This document shows, one piece after another, positions 10,722-22,611 of a stretch of 64,000 nt of DNA (positions are counted from its first letter, which is position 1; each line of letters starts with the position of its first letter). The DNA comes from Sipunculus nudus. Taxonomy: Eukaryota > Annelida > Sipuncula > Golfingiida > Sipunculidae. A model generated the notes under the pieces. It was not told where the DNA came from. It was given only the letters and a program-made list of their open reading frames with translations, and made no database searches. The stretch is from the NCBI GenBank assembly GCA_026874595.1, contig CM049306.1, forward strand, positions 89,446,642 through 89,510,641. The letters are read 5' to 3'. The translations under genes were made by a program, and so were the position numbers.

Positions 10722-12214
10722 GATGTATAACTCATCGAGCAGCTACAGTTGATGTAGATCAAGTTCTCCATCCTGCGAGCTCCCTTATAAGTAATAATGA
10801 TAATGAACGATGTTGAAAGCGATGTTTCCGTCCGCTTAGGCCAATAGACTGGTTGGTACTCTTCACTGTTATGTTTTGCACTCTTAATCGGGAGTACTTC
10901 TAGTTCTAAACGATATGAGTTGTGCAGTTTATTTCCATCAGGTTTTTTTCTTCTTTCTCGATTTTCGTAGGTTTGCACTTGTTCTGGAGCTGACTGGTTT
11001 CGAACTAGTATTTGTTCTGTAGCTGTCTGGTGGTAGATCTGGTGTTGTTTTGGCTATTATCTCAAGATCTTCCCTTGATTCTTAGCGATCATTTATTGGT
11101 GAGGTGGGTGGCAATCCTAGCTGCTGTCTTTTGTAGGCTTATACTGTCTGGTGAAGTGGTACGTAGTCTTCTGCTGTAGGCTGGAAGGCTAGTTCTTCGT
11201 CCTGGCACTCTTCATATCTTCAGCTGAAGATGCCATCTCTTTATCTGTGTCCATTCAGTCTTTACTACTGTAAAATTGACATCTCGCTGCTGTTTGTTCT
11301 GGTTCTGTCTGGATCACCACTGACGTCATCATTGGCATGGTTATGGGTATTCTAGTGCTGTACTTTAGGTGGTCTTGTAGTGTGCACACCGGCAGGCTCA
11401 GAGGTTTTAACTGCTGTCTGAGTGGTCTTGATTTTCGTCTTAGCTGCGGCTTGGACCTCAATAGTTCGTGTGGTGGGTGGTCGTGATGAATGGGTGGTCG
11501 TTCGTGTATGCTCCACTTCCATAGGAATGGAGTTCCATTGACTTGACTGGGTTGTTTCAATTGTAGTTCTAGTAATTGTTGTTGATTGGTAATTCTTCAT
11601 AACTGGCAAAAATAATCGCATCCCCGGTATGCCGTTGAGTGGTTTCCATCAAAATTCCCACAGGTCGTTTGAGTAGCTATACATTGTCTAGTAGTGTGGT
11701 CTTGGTGATAACCGGATGTAAATACACTGCAAAGGTGTCGAATTCTATCCCTGGAAACGTTTCCGTGATGAATCGCACGCATAGTATAATTGTAACGAGG
11801 GTTGAAAAGAGTTTCCGCTAAGCTTCCAGCCTTCCGCCCTTTAAACGGGTTTCCGGAAAGGACACCATTAAAAGGGGCGTCTGGCCAAGTCTAGGTCAGA
11901 TAGTCGCCAGAGGTCAACCGGTGCGCTTCGCCCAGACAACAAACAGCTGATTTCGTCTTGACAGCCCGGTTCGAAGTATAACTAACAGCATTAATTTAGT
12001 GGTTCAGCGAGGGCCTTTTCTTTTAATAATAACTACAGGTGCTAGAACCATGCAAATACGATTCTTTTGTTATATTACGGTAAGGGCGATGTAATATTTC
12101 AGTTTTCCTTTTCGACATTTGATCTGTGTTATTATCTGGGAATAACCCGTTAAACTTACTGATTTCTTATGACATCTTTGGAAACTGTTATTGTATTTTG
12201 TTGACTAAATAGGA
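10722..12214. other. Unassigned region with Thr-rich frame
   Basis: No confident gene. A minus-strand frame at 11,352-11,621 is listed separately. The block near 10,733-10,760 (atcgagcagctacag-t-g-tgtag) resembles one at 35,371-35,404, hinting at a shared low-copy repeat. Confidence 0.4.
11352..11621 (-). CDS. Thr/Ser-rich frame, unknown; doubtful
   Basis: An 89-codon minus-strand frame very rich in threonine with Ser, Pro and basic residues, like a mucin-type O-glycosylated linker. An overlapping frame just upstream (11,597-11,782) contains a Cys-rich pattern ending in YRGCDYFC, and another upstream frame is hydrophobic. These could be pieces of a broken or multi-exon secreted protein, but frames do not join cleanly and no splice signals were established. 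Chance composition is an equal explanation. Confidence 0.2.
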   Translation of the reverse strand: MRLFLPVMKNYQSTTITRTTIETTQSSQWNSIPMEVEHTRTTTHSSRPPTTRTIEVQAAAKTKIKTTQTAVKTSEPAGVHTTRPPKVQH

Positions 12215-13109
12215 TCCGACAAGACAGAGTTTTGCGGATACTATGTTTTAAGTTGGACGCCGCCGCCGCCGCATAGGTTTCCGGAGAACTCCTCCATAAC
12301 CACTGGGCGGATTTTTTTTTAATTCGGGTATTCGATCGGGTCACATGTAAACTGCTGCGCCCTCATTTTTGGTTGACCTCTGACCTTTCCTCCCTGCCCA
12401 GCGTCCATTTTTGCGTCCGTTTCCACACATAAACCTACATATCTCGGGAACCGTTTGTCCGATCAGGCAAAATATTTTGCACAAATGTATCCCTTGGATA
12501 GCTTTATAATATACACTAAAAATGATGGCGCCACCTGCAACCATTTTTGCATAGCGCCCATCTGTTCATCTGCCTTGGGATAAAATCACTCATATCTCAA
12601 TAGAATTTTCACTTATCTGCCTAAAATTTTGCATGTTTATACCTCCTGGATACCTTTCTCGATTTTGTGGCAGGTGGCGCCAACTACATTTATGTTTACG
12701 CTGCAGACATTCTGGCTTTTATCTCAGGACTAGTTTGACATATCCCCCTGAAATGTTGCATGTGTATAGATCTCACATAGCTCTTAATCATACTCAAGAT
12801 CGGTGGCGCCACCTGCCACCATCTTTGCACAGCGTCCTTCTGTTTGTCTGCTGTAGGATAAAATCACTCATATACAAGTAGTGGTTTGACTCATCTGCCT
12901 TAAATTTTGGCTATGTATACAACTTTCTGGATTTTGTGGTAGATGGTGCAATCTACATACAAATTTCGGCAGCAGCAGGCATCCATGCCAATATGCAACA
13001 CACCTCACTCTATTTCCCCTTACCACTCAATCCATGCCTCACTTCACCCGTCCCACTCTGATTTCGGCGGATACACATAGTCGCTTGTCGACTACCCGTA
13101 TATTCTAGT
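12215..13109 (+). mobile_element. Helitron-like non-autonomous element 1
   Basis: 895 bp. Starts TCCGACAAGAC after A, with GTTTTGCGGATACTATGTTT and a CGCCGCCGCC run. It ends with hairpin TAGTCG-CTTGT-CGACTA, a short spacer and CTAGT (13,105-13,109) followed by T. The core holds two to three partly alternating modules with GGTGGCGCCACC palindromes and 'catctgtt-gtctgcc'. No coding capacity; near-identical ends occur at 36,323-38,006 and 58,200-59,072. Confidence 0.75.
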
Positions 13110-13184
13110 TGTTATTTAAATTTATCCACGTCTTAATTTTTAATTGTCCCTGCATGTACGTAAGCATGACCATTGACCTGAAAG

Positions 13185-14209
13185 TGTAGCTCCCATCCCA
13201 CAAAAAACGAAAAAAGTTTCTTATACGCTTATGTACAATGTTCAGTCTTTATTTCTTCTCATTCATGATGTGGAACACCTTCACATCAGAGGAACAGCTC
13301 TCGACTGATACACAGACTTATAAGGTGAAACTGAAAAAATATAACAGTTATAAACTATCTGAGTTTTTTATCGCAATAAAACCATATTATCATGGTTCAT
13401 CATAATACAATACATACAAGAAACGATTTCCTTGACATAACAAGAATGGTCGTTACTGGTGCTGCCATCTGTAGGAAGGTTATGAAACTAATACAAAAAC
13501 TAAGACTGAACATGGAATGCCGTGCAAGGTACAGAACAAATGCACTTTTATAATATCGTTTCATCACATTCATTGACAAGGATTTGGAAGATTTATCTTA
13601 AACACACTTCTTACTGCTTAAAGAGTGGATTTCTTAACTTTACAGGGATAACAGGAGAAACGTGTTATCACGTGACACCATAATGCACAGAACGATACAG
13701 AAACTACTTGCGCGATATAAAATAGCATCAGTTCTAAAGGATGTGCGTTGTTACATAAGAAAAACTCCATAAAAGGGTAATCGAAGAGTACAAGCTTATT
13801 GTTACCTCGTTCCGACCCTGAGGGCTTCATGGGAGACTATGAAACGGGGTAAATACAGAAGACGAGACTTCTTCACGTCTTCCCAGAGTAACAAAAATGG
13901 CGAAACGCGCGGAGTAATACGTGTTACTGTTGATCACATGGTAGGACAAATATAAACCACTAAAGGTAAACAGCTAAGGTAGAGTACAGATAAAGGGCCA
14001 ACTACAGATAAATAATTAATCTGAAATACGAATACTTAAGGAGGATCAAAACCAAGCCCCCAGATAGTTCACAAAGGACGGACTATATCGTCGATAGAAC
14101 GAACACGATTCTGATTGCGTAAACTGGTTACTGATGAAAATGAAGCTACCGCGGTACTTCCATGGTGGGCCGTTCCGTACCCAAGCTAAACGTTGCGGCG
14201 GCAGCTACA
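13185..14209 (-). repeat. BEL/Pao 3' LTR
   Basis: 1,025 bp, ends TGTAGCT/AGCTACA. It is the downstream LTR for the minus-strand element and is about 98% identical to the copy at 21,399-22,424. Confidence 0.93.
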
Positions 14210-14220
14210 CTCCCCCCAAA
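14210..14220 (-). promoter_or_regulatory. BEL/Pao polypurine tract
   Basis: Minus-strand TTTGGGGGGAG abuts the 3' LTR, the expected site for plus-strand DNA priming. Confidence 0.8.
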
Positions 14221-14417
14221 TCACTTGTGATTTCTCTTCAAACCGAGCGAGAATACGATATACTTACTTCTTGGGTTGGGTATTCTGGACTTGTAACACC
14301 TTAAGGAAATAACAGTTACTTACCTATAAAGTGACCTTACTGTCCGTCGGATTTACTTTCAAGCAACAAGTAAGCTTGTGAATCGGTCTTACGAGAACTG
14401 TTGGGTTACCAACCCGC

Positions 14418-14660
14418 TTACCTTCCTTGGTTAAGTTTTGATTGGCAACTAAAAGTTTGACCTTTCGTACAAGACCATCCTCGCTTGAAATGGGTTCTAG
14501 AACCCGAGCATTGTCCTCGAATAAGGTTTTCCTCTCTGAAGATCACTATATCCCCAGTTTCCAAGTTTCTACGTTTGTTTTGCCATCTTTGACAGCTCTG
14601 GAGTGATTGAAGGTACTCCTTTCTCCAGCGTTGCCAGAACTGGTCTGACAGGTACTGCAC
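14418..14660 (-). pseudogene. BEL/Pao pol C-terminal tail (DUF5641-like)
   Basis: Eighty codons with the pattern FWQRWRKEYLQSLQ followed by GDIVIFREEN, which is the conserved tail seen after integrase in BEL/Pao polyproteins. The frame is separated from the integrase frame by a shift and ends near 14,418. It is part of the pol reading frame, not an independent gene. Confidence 0.75.
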
Positions 14661-14729
14661 CCTGTCCCATCTCTTTCTTGCATAGTTTTCCTCGCGGACG
14701 AATTTACCAGGTGGCGGTGGTGTAACTGA

Positions 14730-15546
14730 TTATTTCATCGTCAAAAGATGACTGGGTGCAAGTGGAATAGGTCCTAAGGGATCATTGATTGTCTCTACTG
14801 TCAATGGTCTGCTATTCACGATTGACATTGCCTCATACATCAGAGTTCTAAGGGATGCCGTATCTAGGCGACGTTTTGCATGATCAAGAAGACCCTCTAG
14901 AATTGTACGAATACTGCGAATTTGCCTCTCCCATATACCTTCCATGTGGCTTGCTGAGGGAGGGCTCATTACGAAGTCACAGCTATACCTAAGTAGGAAA
15001 TGTCGAACTTTCTCCTGACAGATCTCCTGCATGGCTTGCTTCAATTCTTCACGAGCTCCAACAAAATTGGACCCTTGATCACATCTGATCATACGGACTT
15101 CTCCACGGATTGCTATGAAACATCTGAGCCCATTGATAAGGGCATCTGTGGTCATGTCGTCCAATGATCTCCCTTGGGACATCAGCCATTCTCTGACTTG
15201 TGGTACTTCCTCTCCTTTTCGGTGACACTGCTGCACTGCAGCCAATAATCCAATATCCTTCATTTCGTATCTTGTTGATTGTGATGCCTCTGCCTTGATG
15301 AGCTACCTCTGCATGAAGGTGGTCGATGATGAGGTTGTTAACATGACTTCTCCTAGGCAGGATGATAGGGTGCTTAGTCTCAAATGGCAGAGTTGAGCAT
15401 GCGAGTCGACCACCAACTCGAAGCATCCCGTCGGCTAGGAATGGGTCAAGTGCTTTCAGTTTATGTCCTGACGAAAGACCACTTTTCTCAAGTTGACTTA
15501 TTTCAGAGGCAAAATGGTCGCGTTGAGTCCACTGAAGGATTACCAT
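14730..15546 (-). pseudogene. BEL/Pao integrase, broken and internally deleted
   Basis: Two overlapping frames. The first (15,546-15,079) ends an RNase H/IN linker and has the H2C2-type start: HPIILPRRSHV, HAEVAHQGR, then YWIIG. The second (15,263-14,730) has TTDALINGLRCF, RCDQGSNFVGA (second catalytic Asp) and MEGIWERQIRS (catalytic Glu). Between QRMADVP and the TTDAL segment the family normally has several tens of residues, including the zinc-binding cysteines' follow-on and the first catalytic Asp; these are absent. Integrase from this copy would be dead. Confidence 0.8.
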
Positions 15547-15645
15547 TTCAGTAAACTTCCTTTCTTGAACTGGAGTACCAATGCTCCTGTTTGTCCTTCT
15601 CTTAATCGCGGTTCTGAGACAGGTAATGGCAGTTACTGCCTTTGA

Positions 15646-16470
15646 CTAATTTGAAGACTTGCTGATCCTGTCTAGCATGCCGATGCTGTCATTTGTAGTC
15701 GTAGCTAGAGTAACCACTGCCTTCTTTACTTCTGGGTCATCTGGTGAGAGGTTAATCTCCTCTGGTTGCACTGATAATAATGGTTTACATAGAAAAGATG
15801 GTCCCTTGAGCCATGTAGAACTGAGCTCTTCACCTTTGAGACCTCGAGATGCATGGTCCGCTGGGTTTTCCCTAGATGGTACATAATGCCATTGAGGAGG
15901 TTCCGATGATTCCTTTATCCTTTGCACTCTATTAGCTACGTATACATGGAATCTTTGGGCATCATTTTGTATGTAACCAAGAACTACCTTTGAATCTGTC
16001 CAAAAATGGTTGGTGATGGAATCATAATCCAGTTGAGTGTTCAGCAGATCACTAATTCTAACTGACGTTGTTGCCGCTTGCAGCCCTAGACGGGGTATAG
16101 TAATCGGTTTCCGAGGAGTCACCCTTGATTTCCCCATCACTAGGGAACAACATACTTCCCCCTGGTCATTTGTCAGCCTGACGTAGGAACACTGACCGTA
16201 AGCGGTTTGGCTCGCATCTGAAAAATGATGCAATTCAGCCGTGGGGGTCTTTCCGAATGATGATGGCTTGAAGCATCTTGGAATCTTCACGTCTGTTAAA
16301 GAAATAAGTTCCGAACGCCACTGTTCCCATCTTGTCCTTAATGCTTCAGGAACTTCATCGTCCCAGTCAATGCCTTGTTGGCATATCTCTTGTAAGATTA
16401 GTTTGCCTCTTAGGACAAATGGGGCTAAGAAACCCAATGGATCGAAGACCGATGCAACTGTGGCAAGCAT
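15646..16470 (-). pseudogene. BEL/Pao RNase H region (Pao peptidase A17-like)
   Basis: 274 codons starting with VASVFDPLGFLAPFVLRGKL, the signature right after the BEL/Pao RT palm. Next come WEQWRSEL and LHHFSDASQTAYGQCSYV with the RNase H Asp, then PRLGLQAA and FWTDSKVVLGYI. It is out of frame with the RT fragment upstream (overlap 16,425-16,470), so at least one frameshift lies there. Confidence 0.85.
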
Positions 16471-16934
16471 ACCTCTTCTTGTAAAGGACGATCCTTTAAG
16501 ACTAAACGGAAGTTGAACTCGTCTAGTTCAACACACCACTGTATGCCTAAAGCCCTCTCTATGGGTTGATCTCCAAAGGGTAGGTCCAAACCTTGTGTGG
16601 CCTTTGCTATCTCAGATTCTGGAATGGAGTTCATTACCTCTTTACTGTTAGAGATGAACTTGTGGAGCCTCAGTTTTCCAACATTGCAGATTGTTCTGGC
16701 ATCAGCTACTAATTTGAGTGCTTCTTCTACAGTCCCTACACTTTTAAGGCCATCATCCACATAAAAATCTCTCACGATGAACTTAGAAGCTGCTAGGCCG
16801 AGATGGCGGTTTCTGAGTGCTATTTCTTTGAAGCCAATGTTGGCACAAGCAGGGGAAGAAACTGCACCAAAGATATGTACTTTCATACGGAAGTCTATGG
16901 GTTCTGGATTGAGATCGCCATCGTTCCACCACAA
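16425..16934 (-). pseudogene. BEL/Pao reverse transcriptase, C-terminal half
   Basis: Contains KVHIFGAVSSPACANIGFK, then the catalytic box FYVDDGLKSV and the thumb region. It follows directly on the end of the upstream frame at VVFDCSA. In BEL/Pao proteins some 45-50 residues, including the first catalytic Asp of the palm, lie between these two points; they are missing, with a frame change at the join near 16,935. The RT is therefore non-functional. Confidence 0.85.
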
Positions 16935-19228
16935 GCACTACAATCGAATACCACTCTGATCTTTCCTGGTTTCATTGGGTGATAGACACCGTGGTGTGGG
17001 ATGTACCACACTGCTCCCGGTCTAGATACCCTTTTGTCAACAACTTCCGCATCACCTCTGGCTAGAATGTTCTCCATAAAGGTCTTGTAGTCCTGAAAAT
17101 ACACTGGATCCTTCTGAAATCTCCGCTTGAGGCTATCTGCTCGACGCTTGGCTACGACCTTTTTGTTTGGAAGGAATGGTTTCTCACATTTGAACGGAAA
17201 CGGCATCTCGAAATGTCCATCTACTTGTTGATGGATCTTATTTGTCATAATCTTGAGAAATCTAACATCGTTCTGTGAGATATGATTCTCAGACGGCGAA
17301 TCTTCGTTAAAATCCCTTTCAAAGGTTTTCACTAAAGCCAAGAGTGGGTCTGACGTTTCCTCAGTAACTAACGTTTTGAAAGTGAATCTCAGTTCCGTAG
17401 GGGCACCAGGGACTTGCAACCCCTCTGGTACTTGGTGGGTGACAGTCAAGTTGGTTCTGCCGATAGCATCACCAGAGTCATCTCGAAGTTCTGTACAGCC
17501 AACAATTGTCCATCCAAGGTCTGTTTTTACTGCGAATGGTTCGTTACCTGCTCCAGTAATGGCCTTCTTAGGAGCCAGCGCTTGCGGACAATTGTATCCA
17601 ATTAAAAGACCCACATCACAGTCTTGCAAGGGTTGTATCTCATGAGCCACTTCTCTTAATTGCGGCCACTTCCAGGCAACGTCTGGGGTCGGTATGTGAG
17701 ACACATCTAAGTGTATGTTCTCCCGAAAATAGGTAGTAGGTAGAGGGATCCGGACGTTCGAATTATAACCCCGTACTACCAAATCTGTGTATTTAGTGCA
17801 CTTTATAAGCTGATTCACAGATGTGATTGTTGTTAAGCGCAACTTAGCAGGCTCACAATTGGCATTCTCAAGCCTTTCTGCTGTGTGGTTAAGAATAAAG
17901 GTTATATCAGACTGTGTGTCCAGTAGAGCGTACACAAGCTCCTCACGTTCTGGGCTGTCTTTTGTTGAAACCCACACAGGAACAACCATGGCTGTTATAG
18001 GATCCACAGTGACGTTTGCACGACAAGTGCCAGAGTTCATACTAGAGTCCCCTCGTTCATTTTCCTTTGGCACTGTGGTCTTAGGCGGTCCTTCCGTTTT
18101 GTCCTCATGAAGACATGTTGGGTGTCCTTTGTTACATTTCTTACAAGTACTCCTTTCAGGGCACTTTCGTGAAATATGACCCTCTTGTAAGCACCCGAAA
18201 CAAAGGTTATTTTGTCTGATAAATTCTTTCTTTTCATCCACGGACTTTGCCCCAAAAGACCTACACGTGTCTAACGAATGGTTTGTTTTCTCACAAAGGG
18301 GACATGATGTCCTAGTCTGCTTATAAGACTTCCCAGTTGTGGAAAATGTATTAACTCCTGGATTTCGTTTCCGTAGTTTCTTGTCTGTATCCTTGCCAGT
18401 CGACTGTTGAGGCCGCAGGGAACCAAGTGACATTACAGGTGAACAAGCAAGGTCTGCCTCTTCTTGAATGTACTTGGCGAAATACGCAAACTTCGGGTAT
18501 CCCACGGCATGACTGCTTGACTTCCTCCATTTGGCAAACCTTCGGTTCCAGCCTTTCACAACACCATCTGGCAACTTTCTTAGAATCTTCTTTGATTCTT
18601 GTGGGTCGTCTAACACTGACAGTTCCCTAATATCTATCATTGCTGCCTCGCACTGCAGCAGAAAAACTGAATCTTTATAGTCTACTTTAGGCCAGCTGTC
18701 TAATTTTTGACGAAAATGCTCAGCAACAATATATGGATTTCCAAAGCGCTCACTCAATACAGCTTTAGCCCTCTCATATGCTTGGCTGCTCCTTAGTAAG
18801 AAATATCCGCTAACAGCTTCTTTAGCCTTTCCTCCAAGGTACTTCCTCAAATAATGGATTCTTTCTTGAAGTGGTATGCCCCTGGACTCTAATAGAGCTG
18901 TAAACGAGGCTATCCAGTCAGGATAATCAATAGGATCCCCCGTGAACACCGATGGCTCTGGCACGGGAAGTTGTCTGAGGCTAATCGAAGACAACAAGGT
19001 CTCTGAGAGCTGTTTCACATCGACGTTCTCTCGTGTGGGTGATGTCGGGTAAAAAGGTTCTGCTGCTGCATTCAACTTGGAATCCAGCTCCCCTTTGACA
19101 GAAGATACAAATGTAACAGCTGTACAGGGTTCTCCCTGAGACCCTTGTAAATCATACGCATCTAACTTAGCCCTTTCAATTTGCAACTGCTGAGTCAGCT
19201 TCGTGTGTTCCAATTCACGGTGTAACAT
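16895..19228 (-). pseudogene. BEL/Pao gag C-terminus, protease and RT N-terminus
   Basis: 777 codons, the longest frame in the element. Order: coiled-coil-like acidic/basic start; gag domain (DUF1759-like) with EPSVFTGDPIDYPDWIASF at about residues 94-112; zinc-knuckle cluster CPLCEKTNHSLDTC, CFGCLQEGHISRKC and CKKCNKGHPTCLH at about 310-375; pepsin-like protease motif YALLDTQSDITFI near 435, the usual BEL form; and the RT fingers up to IRVVFDCSA. The frame is out of phase with the N-terminal gag part (19,316-19,927). It breaks at the RT deletion. Confidence 0.9.
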
Positions 19229-19315
19229 TTGAATCTCTGCATCTGTCTCAGCACGGCGCTTTTCTTCTTCTAACTCAAATTCCTCAGGCGGTCCTCTTCA
19301 ACTGCAGACACCTGC

Positions 19316-19927
19316 TTAGCAACCTGTCCTGCTTGTAAGTCTGCTGCCTTCACTATGATTTCTTGAAGTACTGTGTGTACAAGATGTCATACTTGCATGC
19401 TCTGAACGAAGGCTTTTCATGGATCCATGGGCAGAACGTCGTCTCCGACTGAAGAACGATCCTATTGACACAGTGCTTTCAAGGTCTGCTGTACGAATAA
19501 GACGCTCAATCTTTTTTACATTTCCGTCTACAATGGCACACGCTCTATCAACAGCAGCAACATCTGAAGGTGGAGCCTTTACACTGAGCTCCCTTACTTT
19601 ATCATAATGATTTATGATACTTTTTCGCCTTTCAGAAAGGTCTTTGCTTAGGGCATCTAAAGCCTCTGTTGAATATTTTGTGAAATCTGTTTTAGCAACT
19701 AGCTGAAGCAAATCATCATATGCATCGTTAAAGCTATCTTCAGCTTTATTAAACAAGTTTTCTCTTACCTTCTCTGTAGGTTTTCGAACTCTCTCTGATC
19801 GACGTGGCTCTTGTGATTCACCAACTTCACCGGTATCATCAAACTTACCTTCATGATCATCCACTGAAACTTCTATCTCAGTTTCCTCATTACTCACACA
19901 AGAGGTCTTACCTCCTTTAGTGCTCAT
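19316..19927 (-). pseudogene. BEL/Pao gag N-terminus
   Basis: 203 codons from an ATG at 19,927. Acidic N-terminus, then RRSERVRKPTEKV, then a helical segment. Near its end the natural frame leaves this ORF (a different frame reads VHTVLQEIIVKAADLQA) and at least two frameshifts separate it from the 777-codon frame. It is the likely start of the gag-pol polyprotein. Confidence 0.7.
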
Positions 19928-21398
19928 GTTGCCAGAAAATTCACAAGTGACGAAAGATTTCTAGCATTGACCTTAATAAACCTGATTGCTTAATGAAGTA
20001 TACCCATAGTAGATACAGGTGTCCCAACAAAAAGCACCACGGTAACGTTTACAAATTGGAAATAATGAATTCATACAGATTGCAAAGTAAAATAAACTCT
20101 GGTGGCCAGGTGTTAAACCTCAGTTCAAATGTGAGATAATAATATGCAAGGCAAACGTGTAAAGATTTCAAATCAATTTTAGCCCTCTAGTGGCTATATA
20201 TAAAACTGCTAATCCTGGATCTCCTTTTATCCTATCTCCTCAGATTTAACCTATGCACGAAAGGCTATATGCAAATTACATGAGTACAGCATGTTAAAAT
20301 GTTTAACATGACGCTCAGCTCATGAACTGATGAGGTATATTCTGTCACTTTAAATGATTAAGTTAAGCAATAACCATTAGAGTATTAAATCCACACTTCA
20401 GCACTTATTTCATAGCACTGCTGTAAAAAATACAAGTAAACGGCAATAATAGAGTAAATTACTCAAAATCTTATGAGAATATATGACAGATCTAAAATCA
20501 GGCCAGTTGCCAATATTATACTGTACAGTGTATGACCTTCCAAGTTACATTCAAACCTAGGGCCCCACACTATATGAGCCACTACCAGATGTTCTAGTTA
20601 AAGAAAGCGAAGCAAATGATGCAACTTAAAACATAATTCTCGGCAATATAATGGTGACCATGATAATTTTATCATGTATCAAATGTATAACAAAGAGATG
20701 TCCAGTGTTCTGGTTTGCACTTCTAATTCACCATGGACGATCAAAACTGATGCTCAGCACTTGTAGAGTCTCAAATGTTCTTGAAATCTTGCAAGGAAAT
20801 AAACACGTAGTAAAACTTTACAAACTTGCATTAACATCTGCTAATGTAGTCAAGTAATGGGTAGTCACATGCTCTATTTGTAGAAACGGACGCAGTCAAG
20901 TAATGGAGTGTCACAAGCTTTGTTTGTAGACACAGATGCTGTCAAGTGATGTAATAAGCTTTTTTTTGTAGACACAAATGCAGTCACATTCATATGGTTT
21001 ACTAATACTCATCAATTAAATAATGGAAATTAGGTTGGCACTGGTGTCTGTGTTGAAATATTTGAAGTCAAAATGTATGCACTTGAGTATATCAGTGTTA
21101 TCACTGCACCATGAAGCATTCACATAACATGAATAACTGTTCAATTAACAACTCAGAGAGCAAAATCAAATATTCAATTTGATTGTTATCTTGAGTTCAG
21201 CTTGTTGGTGCAAATTTCTTATTGACACGCATAACACTGTGAATTGCAATCAGCTCCTGACTTGACACTTCTGATAGACAGAGTGTTGAATATGTCTATA
21301 AGCACCATGTTGCATATGTCCATAAAAAGGTTTTAAATCACGCTGGTAGACCAGCAGCCATTTGACCAAGTTGTATGAAAAGTGGTCACGAGTTTCAC
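19928..21398 (-). other. BEL/Pao 5' leader
   Basis: 1.47 kb between the 5' LTR and the gag start, without a gene. It includes three imperfect ~60 bp tandem units at 20,845-20,996 built on 'gtcaagta-tg' and 'tttgtagacacagatgc'. No clear tRNA-complementary primer site starting with TGG abuts the LTR on the minus strand. Confidence 0.65.
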
Positions 21399-22424
21399 TG
21401 TAGCTCCCATCCCACAAAAAACGAACAAAGTTTCTTATACGCTTATGTACAATGTTCAGTCTTTATTTCTTCTCATACATAATGTGGAACACCTTCACAT
21501 CAGAGGAACAGCTCTCGACTGATACACATACTTATAAGGTGAAACTGAAAAAATATAACAGTTATAAACTATCTGAGTTTTTTATCGCAATAAAACCATA
21601 TTATTATGGTTCATCATAATACAATACATACAAGAAACGATTTCCTTGACAGAACAAGAATGGTCGGTACTGGTACTGCCATCTGTAGGAAGGTTATGAA
21701 ACTAATACAAAAACTAAGACTGAACATGGAATGCCGTGCAAGGTTCAGAACAAATGCACTTTTATAATATCGTTTCATCACATTCATTGACAAGGGTTTG
21801 GAAGATTTATCTTAAACACACTTCTTACTGCTTAAAGAGTGGATTTCTTAACTTTACAGGGATAACAGGAGAAACGTGTTATCACGTGACACCATAATGC
21901 ACAGAACGATACAGAAACTACTTGCGCGATATAAAATAGCATCAGTTCTAAAGGATGTGCGTTGTTACATAAGAAAAACTCCATAAAAGGGTAATCGAAA
22001 AGTACTAGCTTATTGTTACCTCGTTGCCGACCCTGTGGGCTTCATGGGAGACTATGAAACGGGGTAAATACAGAAGACGAGACTTCTTCACGTCTTCCCA
22101 GAGTAACGAAAATGGCGAAACGCGCGGAGTAATACGTGTTACTGTTGATCACATGGTAGGACAAATATAAACCACTAAAGGTACACAGCTAAGGTAGAGT
22201 ACAGATAAAGGGCCAACTACAGATAAATAATTAATCTGCATTACGAATACTTAAGGAGGATCAAAACCAAGCCCCCAGATAGTTCACAAAGGACGGACCA
22301 TATCGTCGATAGAAGGAACACGATTCTGATTGCGTTAACTGGTTACTGATGAAAATGAAGCTACCGCGGTACTTCCATGGTGGGCCGTTCTGTACCCATG
22401 CTAAACGTTGCGGCGGCAGCTACA
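21399..22424 (-). repeat. BEL/Pao 5' LTR
   Basis: 1,026 bp, ends TGTAGCT/AGCTACA. For the minus-strand element this is the promoter-bearing LTR. Confidence 0.93.
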
Positions 22425-22611
22425 GTAAGGTTACGGTTACGTTACAGTGTTCTGTTGTTCAGAATGGTATCTGTGATACCAAAAACGAGGAAACCTCTCC
22501 CCATCGCGCTGGTTAACATTGAGTACATGCACTTTGTGTAACTGACGGCTGTAGTCGTGGTGACACTAACACTCTAGTACGTCTGTACTGGTTGAAAGCC
22601 AATAAACAACT

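Larger units (their letters stand above)
13185..22424 (-). mobile_element. BEL/Pao LTR retrotransposon, full length, defective
   Basis: 9.24 kb element on the minus strand. LTRs (13,185-14,209 and 21,399-22,424) begin TGTAGCT and end AGCTACA. Flanks GAAAG and GTAAG are a probable 5 bp target duplication with one mismatch. Gag, DTQSD-type protease, RT with YVDD, RNase H, H2C2 integrase and a DUF5641-like tail follow in BEL/Pao order. The coding region is split by several frameshifts and lacks stretches of RT and integrase, so this copy cannot move itself. By my count the LTRs differ at about 22 substitutions and one indel (about 2%), so insertion is fairly recent. Confidence 0.92.

Noticed and set aside
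12361-12544. Coding frame in Helitron-like element 1
   Set aside because: Similar frames in the other copies differ in start and stop; it reflects repeat sequence only.
21381-21398. tRNA-like TGGTCACGAGTTTCAC next to the BEL 5' LTR as primer site
   Set aside because: It reads TGG on the plus strand, the wrong strand for a minus-strand element; its position may be chance.
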